Source: Nitrososphaerota archaeon
Lineage (GTDB): Archaea; Thermoproteota; Nitrososphaeria; Nitrososphaerales; Nitrosopumilaceae
Assembly: GCA_021325615.1 (NCBI GenBank)
Contig: JAJPGU010000020.1
Span: 1 to 39,115, forward strand
DNA length: 39,115 nucleotides
Direction of reading: 5' to 3'
A program made the position numbers and the translations under genes. Below the pieces are notes generated by a model that saw only the letters and a program-made list of their open reading frames with translations, searched no databases and was not told the origin of the DNA. Positions 7,639 through 16,155 of this stretch are shown in pieces (within the stretch, counting starts at the first letter, position 1; every line of letters begins with the position of its first letter).

Positions 7639-8328
7639 GTGGGTCTTGGAAGCAACTGGGGTCAGGTACTTGACATTCTTGAGCAAATAATCCCTGTTTA
7701 CGACAGGGTAAACTCGTTCATCTCCCTTGGAAAGGACAGGGAATTCAGGGAACGGGGCATACGGGGGAGGGTGAAACGGGGGGACAAGGTACTAGACGCG
7801 GGCTCGGGATTTGGAAACATGTCAAAGACTGCCATGAAAATTTGCGAGGGCGAGGTGGAAATCTTCCTGTATGATCCTCTCAGGCCAATGCTGAAGAACA
7901 CTGGCAGGCTTTTTTCTACCGCACCGTCGCTTACATGTGGCGTTTTCGAGCACATGCCTTTCGGAGAGGGACACTTTGATGCCGTGCTCTGCGGATATTC
8001 ATTGCGTGATGCAATTAGCCTCCGGATTGCCATATCTGAGGCACACAGGGTTTTAAAAAAAGGCGGCAGGTTTGTGATAGTGGACCTTGGCAAGCCTGAC
8101 AACCCGGTAATTCGCGCCGGAGTTTCGTTCTATCTGCGGGCAGTCCTGCCAATACTTGCCGTAATCGTGGGGGGCAGGCTGGGTTTAAAATTTGCCGCGC
8201 TATATGACACGTACAAGGTCTGGCCTAAGAACAAGGATCTAAACTTGCTTCTCCTTGAAAGGTTCGAAAGAGTGGAGTTTGACAAGGGGATGCTTGGGGG
8301 CGCAGTCATAATTGCCGCATACAAGTAG
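7639..8328 (+). CDS. UbiE/MenG-like SAM-dependent methyltransferase
   Basis: Class I methyltransferase of about 229 residues. The N-terminal YDRVNSFISLGKD resembles the YDxMN..S.G motif of UbiE/MenG quinone methyltransferases. Motif I is VLDAGSGFGNMS, and GYSLRDA and LKKGGRFVIVDLGKP correspond to UbiE motifs GLRN and PGG..LEFSKP. A C-terminal hydrophobic stretch (about 160-185) may associate with the membrane. These archaea make menaquinones, so demethylmenaquinone methylation is a reasonable inference but other lipids are possible. ATATAATATG (7610-7619) is about 25 bases before GTG 7639, favouring that start; TTG 7630 is in frame and also possible. Confidence 0.8.
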   Translation: MGLGSNWGQVLDILEQIIPVYDRVNSFISLGKDREFRERGIRGRVKRGDKVLDAGSGFGNMSKTAMKICEGEVEIFLYDPLRPMLKNTGRLFSTAPSLTCGVFEHMPFGEGHFDAVLCGYSLRDAISLRIAISEAHRVLKKGGRFVIVDLGKPDNPVIRAGVSFYLRAVLPILAVIVGGRLGLKFAALYDTYKVWPKNKDLNLLLLERFERVEFDKGMLGGAVIIAAYK

Positions 8329-8366
8329 TCTAAACCTTTAATTTCGGAAATGGACAAAAATCTCCT

Positions 8367-8726
8367 GTGACGGACTTTGCCCTTACCATTATGGGGAATG
8401 ACTGGATAGTGATAGCGTTTGTTGCCATCGTGATGCTTCTTGGAACAAAGCGCATGCCTGAGGCGTCTCGAAAGCTCGGGAAAATAGTGGGGGAATTTAA
8501 CAAAACGAAAAGCACCGTACAAGGGGAGATACAAAGGGCGCGGGGTGAATTTAACCCGATTCCAATTGATGGGCCTGCAACCTCTGAGAGGCAGAAGCTT
8601 GAGATCATGGCCAAGACCCTTGGCATTGACTGTGCCAACAAGACTGACGATGATTTGCGAAGCCAGATATCTTCCAAACTTTCAGGCAACGACAACAGCC
8701 GGGGTTCCGGACAGCCTGCGAAATAG
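8367..8726 (+). CDS. tatA: TatA/TatB-like twin-arginine translocase subunit
   Basis: A 119-residue protein. A single hydrophobic segment (about residues 11-26, DWIVIAFVAIVMLLG) is followed by an amphipathic basic helix (KRMPEASRKLGKIVGEFNKT), the TatA/Hcf106 signature, and then a polar tail of about 65 residues. TatA forms the pore component that exports folded proteins with twin-arginine signals. TatC is not in this window. Start GTG 8367 lies 26 bases after TTTAATTT (8337-8344), so the transcript is probably leaderless. The tail is longer than in small TatA proteins, so a TatB-like role cannot be excluded. Confidence 0.85.
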   Translation: MTDFALTIMGNDWIVIAFVAIVMLLGTKRMPEASRKLGKIVGEFNKTKSTVQGEIQRARGEFNPIPIDGPATSERQKLEIMAKTLGIDCANKTDDDLRSQISSKLSGNDNSRGSGQPAK

Positions 8727-8784
8727 GCCGCGATCTTTCTCAACAAATTTAAATACAATACCTAGTGAGACATATGGATAGGGT

Positions 8785-10032
8785 TTGACCAAGATAGATC
8801 CATGGCAGAACGCGCTCAAGCAACTCGCGTCTGCGGCAAAAATTTTGAAGCTTGACCCGGGGATACACGAAATGCTTGCAAGCCCAAAAAAGGTTCTGAC
8901 GGTTTCTCTCCCCGTAAAAATGGACGACGGAAGAATCAAGGTCTTCACTGCATTTAGATCTCAACATAATGATTTCAGGGGGCCGTTCAAGGGAGGTATC
9001 AGGTACCATCCAGATGTTACAATCGAGGAAGTAAAGGCACTCTCCATGTGGATGACTTGGAAGTGTTCCATTGTGGATGTCCCCTTTGGGGGTGGAAAGG
9101 GGGGCATAATTTGTGATCCGAAGAGGCTCTCCGCTGGCGAGAAAGAGAGGCTGACACGAAGGTATGCGTACGCCATTTCGGAGATTATAGGTCCGGGCAA
9201 GGACATTCCGGCACCGGATGTTTACACTACTGGCAAGGAGATGGCTCAGATAATGGATGTTTATAGCATGATGCACGGCCAGGCAGAACCTGCAGTTATT
9301 ACCGGCAAGCCTATCCCGGTGGGAGGATCACAGGCAAGAAACGTTGCAACAGGTCTTGGCGTATCATATTGTGTAAGGGAAGGCGCAAAGAAGATTGGGC
9401 TTAGGCTAAAGGGCGCAAAGGTCGTAATTCAGGGGTATGGTAATGCTGGAACCTTCGCTGCGGAATACATAGAGAAGATGGGGGCAAAGATAATTGCAGT
9501 AAGCGACTCGAAAGGGTCCATAATTAATCCAAAGGGTCTGGACTCTAAGAAGGTCTTGGAATTCAAGACCCGCACTGGTAGCGTGGTCGGGTATCCTGGA
9601 AGCAAGAAGGTATCGACAGAGGAACTTCTCACCACGCCATGCGACGTGCTGGTGCCGGCAGCGCTAGAAAACCAGATTACTCCGGCCATCGCAAAGGATA
9701 TGGAATGCAAAATTGTTGCCGAAGCCGCAAACGGTCCTACGACTCCGGAAGCCGACGAGATACTTTACAAAAACAAGATAATGGTGATTCCAGATATCCT
9801 GGCAAACTCTGGCGGGGTATGCATATCGTACCTAGAGTGGGTGCAAAACCTCCAGCGATACTACTGGTCGTTTGACGAAGTGGCAGGCAAGATGGAACAC
9901 CACATTGTAAAGGGGTTCAACGACACCTACGCCCTTTCAAAGAAGCACAACGTAGACATGAGGAAGGCAAGCATGGTCCTTGCTGTAGGCAGGGTTTTGG
10001 AAGCCTACGAAGCAAGGGGTCTCTGGCCCTAA
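8785..10032 (+). CDS. gdhA: glutamate dehydrogenase (NAD(P)-dependent)
   Basis: Interconverts glutamate with 2-oxoglutarate and ammonium, a key ammonia-assimilation step in an ammonia oxidiser. The 415-residue protein has the substrate region PFKGGIRYHPDV, the catalytic-lysine motif KCSIVDVPFGGGKGG, the dinucleotide fold GYGNAGTFAAEY, and the conserved C-terminal ILANSGGVCISYLEW. Length fits hexameric archaeal enzymes. The start is TTG 8785; TTTAAATA (8748-8755) precedes it by about 33 bases. A four-codon ATG ORF (8774-8788) ends overlapping this TTG. The RAM-domain gene follows after 20 bases. Confidence 0.96.
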   Translation: MTKIDPWQNALKQLASAAKILKLDPGIHEMLASPKKVLTVSLPVKMDDGRIKVFTAFRSQHNDFRGPFKGGIRYHPDVTIEEVKALSMWMTWKCSIVDVPFGGGKGGIICDPKRLSAGEKERLTRRYAYAISEIIGPGKDIPAPDVYTTGKEMAQIMDVYSMMHGQAEPAVITGKPIPVGGSQARNVATGLGVSYCVREGAKKIGLRLKGAKVVIQGYGNAGTFAAEYIEKMGAKIIAVSDSKGSIINPKGLDSKKVLEFKTRTGSVVGYPGSKKVSTEELLTTPCDVLVPAALENQITPAIAKDMECKIVAEAANGPTTPEADEILYKNKIMVIPDILANSGGVCISYLEWVQNLQRYYWSFDEVAGKMEHHIVKGFNDTYALSKKHNVDMRKASMVLAVGRVLEAYEARGLWP

Positions 10033-10052
10033 AAAGCGAATTTCAGCGCGAC

Positions 10053-10280
10053 ATGACCAAAGCATTTGTGGCCATACATTGCGAAACTGGCAAAGAATCC
10101 CAAATAATAAAAAAACTCCGTGATCTGCCTGACATAAAGAACGTCACGGGCGTCCTAGGTCTCTACGACATTATCGTGGAGATAGAGAGCGGGGACTCTG
10201 CAGTCCTTGAGAAAACCATAACGGGATACATACGGAAGGTTCCACATGTGCTCTCCACCATGACCCTGATAACGGTCTAG
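10053..10280 (+). CDS. stand-alone Lrp/AsnC ligand-binding (RAM) domain protein
   Basis: 75 residues that make up only the ACT-like RAM domain of Lrp/AsnC regulators (TKAFVAIHCETGKESQIIKK, then VTGVLGLYDIIVEIES), with no helix-turn-helix. Such stand-alone domains assemble into octamers, bind amino acids, and can act with full-length Lrp proteins. It lies 20 bases behind gdhA on the same strand, so it is probably co-transcribed; sensing glutamate or another amino acid is inference. The ATG at 10053 is the natural start. No ribosome-binding site is obvious. Confidence 0.85.
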   Translation: MTKAFVAIHCETGKESQIIKKLRDLPDIKNVTGVLGLYDIIVEIESGDSAVLEKTITGYIRKVPHVLSTMTLITV

Positions 10281-10326
10281 ATACTCTGCAGTACCCTTCG
10301 GAAAATAAAAAGTAAAGAATAGGAAT

Positions 10327-10677
10327 CTAAGACGTGCTAAAGGAGTGTCCACAAGAACATGACTTGGTCACGTTCGGGTTGTTTATCTTGAATCCTGCTC
10401 CCATTAGGCTCTCGATGTAGTCAATGCTTGCACCCTTGAGGTAGTCGGCACTGTAACTGTCAACCAGCATCTTTACGCCGTTTTCCTCAATCACAAGGTC
10501 ATCCTCTTCGGCCTTTTTCTCAAAGCCCATTCCGTAAGACAACCCGGAGCATCCGCCGCCTTGTACGTAGACTCTCAGAAAGTCGGGCTTTTCGGCCTCT
10601 TCCTTCATGAAAGCAGTTACCTTCTCGGCAGCCTTTGGCGTGATTGTTATCAGCTTTGTTGCCTGTGTATTGCTCAT
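10327..10677 (-). CDS. A-type iron-sulfur cluster carrier (IscA/ErpA/HesB family)
   Basis: 116 residues. The three conserved cysteines of A-type carriers are present: C43 in GGGCSGLSYG, and C107 and C109 in the C-terminal CSCGHSF. The family receives Fe-S clusters and delivers them to apoproteins; likely clients here include radical-SAM enzymes such as the methylthiotransferase at 36252. Start ATG 10677 has an AT-rich TATA-like element (TTATAATTT, about 10697-10705, minus) about 25 bases upstream. It converges with the gdhA unit and does not share an operon with the HP/HB pair, whose last gene ends 79 bases upstream. Confidence 0.95.
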   Translation of the reverse strand: MSNTQATKLITITPKAAEKVTAFMKEEAEKPDFLRVYVQGGGCSGLSYGMGFEKKAEEDDLVIEENGVKMLVDSYSADYLKGASIDYIESLMGAGFKINNPNVTKSCSCGHSFSTS

Positions 10678-10756
10678 ACGTAATGTTCGACCTTTAAATT
10701 ATAATAACCTTTTCCTATCTGGCATAATCGGAATCCGCTGAAGGCGGGTCGGAGAT

Positions 10757-11518
10757 CTACTTTTTCGACTTGTTAACAAAAGCCGTCATGCGTTCAGTTC
10801 GGTCCGGGTGGGTAAAGCAGAGGCCCCATGTGTAAAGTTCCAAGGCAAGTCCGGTATCGATGTCGGAGTTCCTGCCTTTGTTTATTGCAACCTTGGACAT
10901 CCTTACGGCCATTGCTGAATTCTGTGCAATCATCTTGGCGAAACTCGTTGTCTCCTCGGCAAGCTTTGCTAGCTCGACCACCTTGTTTACTAGGCCCATT
11001 TCCTTGGCCTCGTCAGATTTTATCATTCGGCCAGTGTATATCAGGTCCTTTGCCTGTGATATCCCTATTATCCTCTGGAGTCTTTGCGTTCCGCCCCAGC
11101 CTGGACAAACGCCTATTGTTACCTCGGGCTGGCCTATTTTTGCGGTATCTGCAGCAATCCTGATGTCGCATGCTAGGGCTAGCTCGCAGCCGCCTCCAAG
11201 TGCGAAGCCATTGATGGCCGCAATAGTTGGTTTGCTGCAGTTTTCCACTGTTGTGGTCAGAAGGTGGCCTACCTTTGCATATGCTTCTGCCTCGATTGGC
11301 GAAATCGTCGACATGTATGCGATGTCGGCACCGGCAGAAAATGCCTTGTCACCTTCGCCGGTAAGGACGACGACCTTTACGGCGTCATCCGACTCTATTT
11401 CTTTGAACACCTTGATTATGTCGTTTGCAACCTCGATATTCATTGCATTGAGTTTGTCAGGCCTGTTGATCTTTACAGTGCAAATCCCGTCAGATTTTGA
11501 GACGTTAACAAGAGACAT
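10757..11518 (-). CDS. enoyl-CoA hydratase family: probable 3-hydroxypropionyl-CoA dehydratase/crotonyl-CoA hydratase
   Basis: A 253-residue crotonase-fold protein. The oxyanion-hole segment is [10 protein letters not shown]; the two catalytic glutamates of hydratases are both present, E112 in [11 protein letters not shown] and E132 in [15 protein letters not shown], 20 residues apart as in rat crotonase. It lies 26 bases downstream of the ADP-forming synthetase gene, with GGAG about 8 bases before its ATG. In Nitrosopumilus maritimus the same neighbour pair catalyses activation of 3-hydroxypropionate and dehydration to acryloyl-CoA, the dehydratase also hydrating crotonyl-CoA later in the cycle. 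Function is assigned by this context plus intact active site. Confidence 0.9.
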   Translation of the reverse strand: MSLVNVSKSDGICTVKINRPDKLNAMNIEVANDIIKVFKEIESDDAVKVVVLTGEGDKAFSAGADIAYMSTISPIEAEAYAKVGHLLTTTVENCSKPTIAAINGFALGGGCELALACDIRIAADTAKIGQPEVTIGVCPGWGGTQRLQRIIGISQAKDLIYTGRMIKSDEAKEMGLVNKVVELAKLAEETTSFAKMIAQNSAMAVRMSKVAINKGRNSDIDTGLALELYTWGLCFTHPDRTERMTAFVNKSKK

Positions 11519-11544
11519 GTAGACACTCCAAAACCATGCGAAAC

Positions 11545-13668
11545 TTAAACCTTGTCAGGCTTGTGTCTTCCCCACTGGTGGAGTGATGCCCCTGCTGCCA
11601 CCCAGTTTCTAATGTCGTCGTAGACTGGAACCTTGTGCTTCTCAATTAGACCTGACACCTTCTGGGTATAGGGGCCTCCGTTTCCTCCGACCAGCACTGG
11701 CTTTTTGCCCTGCTTTGAGAACTCGCCGAGGTAGTCGATGATTGTCTCCTCCAAGGGATCGTCTTGGAACACGAACCACGGCATCACGATGTCGATATTG
11801 GGATCATCCATGAACTTCTGGATGGCATACCTGTAATCATCGGCATTTGCACCCCCGGTGACATCGACTGGATTGCCTGTTCCTATTACGTAGGTCGCGG
11901 GATAATGCTCCTTCATCTCCTTCAGGGTAGCCTCGGAAACTCTGCCTAGCTCCAAGCCATATCTTTCGAATTGGTCGATTGCCCCTATCATGGGTCCTGC
12001 CCCGTTGCTTACCAGCCCGACTCTTGGGCCGCTAGCCGCGGGTTGCCATGCAAGCGCCTTGACTACTGATGCCAATTCTTGATAGCTGTCCACGGACACT
12101 ATGCCTGCCTGCTTGAATGCCCCCATGATTATGGCGTTAGAACCGCCAAGTGAGCCTGTATGTGAGGCAGCCTGTTTTGCTCCAAGAGCGGTCCTCCCGC
12201 TCTTCCATATCACCACTGGTTTTTTCTTTTCATTCATGACCCGTTTTGCGGTCTCAATGAATTTGCGACCATCGCCAAACCCCTCTACATAAAGAGCGAT
12301 TACTTTGGTCTCCGGATCATTTGCAAGATACCATATCATGTCGGCTTCGTCAACATCCGACCTGTTGCCATAGCTTACCATTTTGGAGAGGCCAAACGTG
12401 TCGGCAGTTTCAAGGAAGCTGATGCCCATTGTACCGCTCTGGGAAAGCAGCGCGACTGGACCCTGCCGTGCGCGGATCATTCTTGCCTGGCCCTGGAAGG
12501 CACAATCAAGTCGGTTTGCCGCGTTGAACATGCCTATGCAGTTTGGACCGATGATTCTGATCTTGTTCTGCTCTGACAACCTCTTTATCTCAGCCTCAAA
12601 TCCGGCCCTTTCTCCTCCAAGTTCTTTTCCTCCTCCGGACACTATCACAACATTGTGGATTCCTTTCTTAGCGCACGTTTCAAGGACAGGGGGCGTCACA
12701 GAGAGGTCTACACAAATAACTACCAGGTCTATTGGATCCTGGATCGCCTCCAAGCTTGGGTAGCACTTGATCCCAAGGATCTCTTCAGCCTTTGGGTTGA
12801 TGGGATAGACCTTGCCTTTGTAGTCGTGTTTTGCAAGGCTGTCAAGGACGGAATTTCCAACTTTTCCAGGCGTAGCAGAAGCTCCAACTAGAGCCACAGA
12901 ATTGGGCGTGAAGAAGGTCTCCATAAACTCGATGTTGGGCTGTACCTTGGAGATTGCATCCTTTTTCATCTCCTTCCTGAGTATTATTTTGGCATCAACG
13001 ACATAGTATGATTTTGGATATACTACGATTGGGTTGAAGTCCACGCTGTCAAAATATGCCGCATTGTCCACGCCTATCTTTCCTATCTGGACAAGGGCTT
13101 TGGCAAGCATGGTGAGGTCTATGGGCTTGCTTCCCCTGTACCCCTGCAGTATCTTGGATCCTTTCAGCTCTGCAAGCATAGATTTTGCATCGTCTACAGT
13201 AATCGGAAGCATCCTGAATGCTACGTCCTTGAAAATCTCGGTTAGCACGCCACCGAGGCCTACCATTATGACTGGGCCGAACTGCGGGTCGTTTTGTAAC
13301 CCTACTATTAATTCAACACCCTGTGGGACCATTTTTTCAAGAAGGATCCCCTTGAGTTGGACTCCCTTTTTCTTCGAGAGTCTTGAATGCATGTCGGTGA
13401 ATGCCTTCTTTACCTCCTTCTCATTTTGCAGGCCAACCTTCACTCCGCCAACATCTGTCTTGTGGAGGATTTGGGGCGAAACTACCTTCATGACAAGTGG
13501 GTATCCAAGTTTCTTGGCGGCCTTTGTTGCCTCTTTGGCATTACTCACTAGGGCGTAGCCTGGAACCTTGATTCCATACTTTTTCAGGACTGCTTTTGAT
13601 AGATCTTCGGTTATTACCTTATGATCGGTCGCTATCGTTTGTTCGAAAACTTTTGTAACTGAGCTCAT
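11545..13668 (-). CDS. ADP-forming acyl-CoA synthetase: probable 3-hydroxypropionyl-CoA synthetase
   Basis: A 707-residue fusion of both subunits of the acetyl-CoA synthetase (ADP-forming) family. An ATP-grasp domain comes first (about 20-235; [11 protein letters not shown]) and the CoA-binding Rossmann domain starts near 255 ([16 protein letters not shown]). The phosphorylated histidine motif SHTGSLGG places the catalytic His at 503. ADP-forming chemistry saves one phosphate bond per turn and underlies the energy economy of the thaumarchaeal HP/HB cycle. Two paralogues exist in N. maritimus, for 3-hydroxypropionate and 4-hydroxybutyrate; the adjacent hydratase points to the former. It has its own promoter and leads a two-gene operon. 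Confidence 0.9.
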   Translation of the reverse strand: MSSVTKVFEQTIATDHKVITEDLSKAVLKKYGIKVPGYALVSNAKEATKAAKKLGYPLVMKVVSPQILHKTDVGGVKVGLQNEKEVKKAFTDMHSRLSKKKGVQLKGILLEKMVPQGVELIVGLQNDPQFGPVIMVGLGGVLTEIFKDVAFRMLPITVDDAKSMLAELKGSKILQGYRGSKPIDLTMLAKALVQIGKIGVDNAAYFDSVDFNPIVVYPKSYYVVDAKIILRKEMKKDAISKVQPNIEFMETFFTPNSVALVGASATPGKVGNSVLDSLAKHDYKGKVYPINPKAEEILGIKCYPSLEAIQDPIDLVVICVDLSVTPPVLETCAKKGIHNVVIVSGGGKELGGERAGFEAEIKRLSEQNKIRIIGPNCIGMFNAANRLDCAFQGQARMIRARQGPVALLSQSGTMGISFLETADTFGLSKMVSYGNRSDVDEADMIWYLANDPETKVIALYVEGFGDGRKFIETAKRVMNEKKKPVVIWKSGRTALGAKQAASHTGSLGGSNAIIMGAFKQAGIVSVDSYQELASVVKALAWQPAASGPRVGLVSNGAGPMIGAIDQFERYGLELGRVSEATLKEMKEHYPATYVIGTGNPVDVTGGANADDYRYAIQKFMDDPNIDIVMPWFVFQDDPLEETIIDYLGEFSKQGKKPVLVGGNGGPYTQKVSGLIEKHKVPVYDDIRNWVAAGASLHQWGRHKPDKV

Positions 13669-13690
13669 GACGAGATCCGAGTCTTGATGT

Positions 13691-13714
13691 CATTATATTA
13701 AACTTTTGGCAAAA
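13691..13714 (-). promoter_or_regulatory. promoter of the HP/HB operon with adjoining palindrome
   Basis: TATA-like TTTAATATAATG (minus, 13702-13691) is about 29 bases from the ATG at 13668, predicting a very short or absent leader. Directly upstream, where TFB would contact DNA, is the palindrome TTTTGGCAAAA (13704-13714), a plausible operator. Confidence 0.55.
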
Positions 13715-13831
13715 TGGTACAAAATACTAGCAAATTTGTTTTCTTGAAAAATTTCTATGAAAATAATATATGGATACTACGGATCTCGGCCAAAGTACGC
13801 ATTGTTCCAGCGGCGATGGAACTGCTCTCCG

Positions 13832-14521
13832 TCACAGGCCAAATTCCGACTTGAAATTTCGGTAAAAGATGCGCATGTTTTCTTGAATGATATCCATGTT
13901 CTTTGGGATGCACTCGATTATCTTTTCTGCGGATGTGTCAGGGGCCGAAATTAGGTCGTCTCTGGACTTTTCAAGCCACAACCTTATGGTCGTTTCATCT
14001 ACTTCCAGATGAAACTGTATCCCCACCGCACTCCCTATCTTTATGGCCTGATTCTCATATGTTTTCGAATGCGCAAGTCTGGTTGCACCTGGAGGCAGAT
14101 CAAACGTATCGCCATGCCAATGGAACACTGTAGCGGGATCCCTTATGCCTTGAAACAGCCCGGATCTGGAACTGTTGTCAAACTCGATGTCGTGGTAGAA
14201 TCCTATCTCCTTCTTTGGGCCTCTATAAACGCGTGCCCCGAAGGCCTTTGCTATGAGCTGGGAACCAAGGCATATGCCAAGAACAGGTGTATTTTTTTCC
14301 ACGGCTTTTCGGATTATTCTCATCTCTTCCTTCAAGTAGGCAAGATCATCGTTTGCACTCTCCGGAGCGCCCAGGATTATTATTGCATCGGAATCTTTCT
14401 CTGGGATGGGCTCATTTCTGGCAAGAACCGTCGTTAGCCTAAACCCATCAGTTTCAAAAAGCCTACCCAGGCTGGCAATGCCCTCATTCCTATTGTTCTG
14501 AACCACGAGGATTTCTGACAT
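13832..14521 (-). CDS. class I glutamine amidotransferase-like protein
   Basis: 229 residues. The triad of class I amidotransferases is intact: Cys84 in GICLGSQLIAK, His171 and Glu173 in IQFHLEVDE. There is no synthetase domain, and the protein resembles the stand-alone GMP-synthase-like group; it may hydrolyse glutamine or gamma-glutamyl compounds, or pair with a separate synthetase. The substrate is not visible from sequence. It is transcribed divergently from the small Toprim gene and seems to share a bidirectional TATA element with it. The stop is followed by a 6-bp hairpin (13804-13822) of uncertain meaning. Confidence 0.85.
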   Translation of the reverse strand: MSEILVVQNNRNEGIASLGRLFETDGFRLTTVLARNEPIPEKDSDAIIILGAPESANDDLAYLKEEMRIIRKAVEKNTPVLGICLGSQLIAKAFGARVYRGPKKEIGFYHDIEFDNSSRSGLFQGIRDPATVFHWHGDTFDLPPGATRLAHSKTYENQAIKIGSAVGIQFHLEVDETTIRLWLEKSRDDLISAPDTSAEKIIECIPKNMDIIQENMRIFYRNFKSEFGL

Positions 14522-14542
14522 GGCTGATTTTTTGAAAATTGC

Positions 14543-14550
14543 TTAATATG
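14543..14550. promoter_or_regulatory. apparently bidirectional TATA element
   Basis: TTAATATG (plus) / CATATTAA (minus) lies about 25 bases from the amidotransferase ATG (14521) on one side and about 24 bases from the in-frame GTG at 14570 of the Toprim gene on the other. Only one TATA-like element is visible in the 39-base gap. Confidence 0.45.
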
Positions 14551-14560
14551 TTTAATTCCC

Positions 14561-14947
14561 ATGGCATGTGTGGATATTGACGAATCGGAGGCCTCGGCGG
14601 TACGAGATTTTATCAAGAATCTCAACTCCAAAAGAGACAGCGTAGTGGTGGTGGAAGGGAAGAAAGATGAGGCTGCCCTTGCCGGCTTGGGGTTCTCTGG
14701 CAAGATCTGCCAGTTCCATAAATTCAAGGGTTTGGCAAAGTTCGCAGACTGGGCCTCTAGGCACAAGCGCATCATATTGCTTCTTGATTCTGACAGGAAG
14801 GGGGCATACCTTACAAGGAGGATCATTTCTCAACTTGAGCATCGGGTAGCGATAGATCTCTCATATCGAAGGAAACTGATTGCTATTACAAGGGGCAAGA
14901 TCCGGCACGTTGAGGACCTGTCTGTGTACAAATCTAGCTATCAATAA
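14561..14947 (+). CDS. small Toprim-domain protein
   Basis: 128 residues, nearly all one Toprim fold: VVVVEGKKDEAAL supplies the catalytic Glu (32) and LLLDSDRKG the DxD pair (76, 78) that bind Mg2+. Small stand-alone Toprim proteins resemble the catalytic part of RNase M5 and primases; the substrate here is unknown. It lies just upstream of dnaG, another Toprim protein, on the same strand, although dnaG has its own promoter. ATG 14561 is the longest start; GTG 14570 fits the TATA spacing better and would remove only three residues. Confidence 0.85.
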   Translation: MACVDIDESEASAVRDFIKNLNSKRDSVVVVEGKKDEAALAGLGFSGKICQFHKFKGLAKFADWASRHKRIILLLDSDRKGAYLTRRIISQLEHRVAIDLSYRRKLIAITRGKIRHVEDLSVYKSSYQ

Positions 14948-14950
14948 GCA

Positions 14951-14996
14951 CTTATATCTGCACATTTCGAACCTTATTTGATCAAAAATTAAGGAG
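14951..14996 (+). promoter_or_regulatory. dnaG promoter and ribosome-binding site
   Basis: CTTATATC (14951-14958) is a TATA box with predicted start near 14980. AAGGAG (14991-14996) sits 8 bases before the TTG at 15005. Unlike most neighbours this gene seems to use a leader with a Shine-Dalgarno sequence, and that decides for TTG over the out-of-frame ATG at 15000. Confidence 0.65.
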
Positions 14997-15004
14997 TTAA
15001 TGAT

Positions 15005-16150
15005 TTGCCATATACAGGAATTGTCAAGTATCACGTTAAGCTCAGCTTTGACGTCGATGGACTCGTTGAAAAAGCCGATATCATAGGCGCAATCTTCGGC
15101 CAAACAGAGGGACTGCTTGGGCCAGAGATGAACCTAAATGAACTTCAGAAGGTCTCCAAAGTAGGGAGAATCGAAGTCAACGCTACGACCACGACTAATC
15201 AAACAAAGGGTGACGCCCTTATTCCAATGAGCACTGACATCAATACGGCCGCCCTTATTGCTGCTGCCATAGAAAGCATTGACAAGGTAGGACCGTTTCA
15301 GGCACACTTTAAGCTAGAGGCGATAGAGGATGTCCGATCCGCAAAAAAAAAGGAGATCGTGGACAGGGCAAAACAGATCGTCCAAAAATGGTCTACAAAG
15401 ACCATCAGCGAAGGCGAAGAAATGCTCAAGGACGTTCAAGAGGTCACGTCTTCCGGCAAACTGACAACGTTCGGTAAGGAAAAACTTGCCTGCGGTTCTG
15501 GGATATTCGATTCGCCTTGGGTGATTCTTGTAGAGGGGCGTGCGGATGTTATCAACCTGCTACGAGCGGGGTTTGACAACGCCCTTGCGATAGAGGGTGC
15601 AAGAATTGATGAATCAATCAAGTCGCTTTGCGATTCCAAGCAGAAGGTGGTTGCATTCCTTGATGGTGACAGAGCAGGAGGGTTCATTCTCAAGGAATTG
15701 AAATCCATGGTAAACATAGATGTCGTTCACAGGGCTCCAGAGGGAGTGGAAGTGGAGGAACTTACACCAATCCAGATAGCCGACACCCTCAAAGAGACTG
15801 CAGAGGAAATGAAAAAGGAGACCTCCAAGCCAAAACTTCAAAACCCCAAGGATGAACCGATTGCAAACGTTGCGAAAAAAGTGTTCCCGGATCTGAACGA
15901 GTCTCTTGAAGCAATTGCGCTGGACGACCGCCTCAATAGCGTGTTTAAGGTGCCCGTGAGCGAGGTAGTTTCAAAACTTTCACCAGGCTCAGGAATAAAA
16001 TATCTGGTGCTTGATGGGATTATAACACAGAGGCTCATAGACTCTGCCAAACAGGCTGGAATAGAGTGTGTCATCGGTCACAGGATGGCTAACCTCAAGT
16101 CAACCGACGGCCTGATACTGAAAACATTTACAGAGCTCGGCGTCGCATAA
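15005..16150 (+). CDS. dnaG: archaeal DnaG (bacterial-type primase homologue, exosome-associated)
   Basis: A 381-residue protein. The archaeal DnaG N-terminus (YTGIVKYHVKLSFDVDGLVE, with the EGLLG segment) precedes a Toprim domain at about 168-245, whose acidic residues E177 (WVILVEGRADV), D220 and D222 (FLDGDRAGG) are intact; a C-terminal archaeal-specific region follows. Archaeal DnaG associates with the RNA exosome as a poly(A)-binding subunit, and primase activity has been shown for some members. The start is TTG, supported by the AAGGAG site and by family alignment at MPYTG. rbkR begins 5 bases after the stop, so the two are co-transcribed. Confidence 0.95.
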   Translation: MPYTGIVKYHVKLSFDVDGLVEKADIIGAIFGQTEGLLGPEMNLNELQKVSKVGRIEVNATTTTNQTKGDALIPMSTDINTAALIAAAIESIDKVGPFQAHFKLEAIEDVRSAKKKEIVDRAKQIVQKWSTKTISEGEEMLKDVQEVTSSGKLTTFGKEKLACGSGIFDSPWVILVEGRADVINLLRAGFDNALAIEGARIDESIKSLCDSKQKVVAFLDGDRAGGFILKELKSMVNIDVVHRAPEGVEVEELTPIQIADTLKETAEEMKKETSKPKLQNPKDEPIANVAKKVFPDLNESLEAIALDDRLNSVFKVPVSEVVSKLSPGSGIKYLVLDGIITQRLIDSAKQAGIECVIGHRMANLKSTDGLILKTFTELGVA

Positions 16151-16155
16151 AGCCA

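Noticed and set aside
7617-7673. ATG-led short ORF overlapping the methyltransferase start
   Set aside because: Out of frame, and the ATG lies within the TATA element itself, so it would not be on the transcript.
13804-13822. Hairpin GTTCCA/TGGAAC after the amidotransferase stop
   Set aside because: Not followed by a T-run on the minus strand; too weak to call a terminator.
13757-13954. Plus-strand ORF of 65 codons starting MKIIYGYYGSR
   Set aside because: More than half overlaps the antisense of the amidotransferase gene and no domain or promoter supports it.
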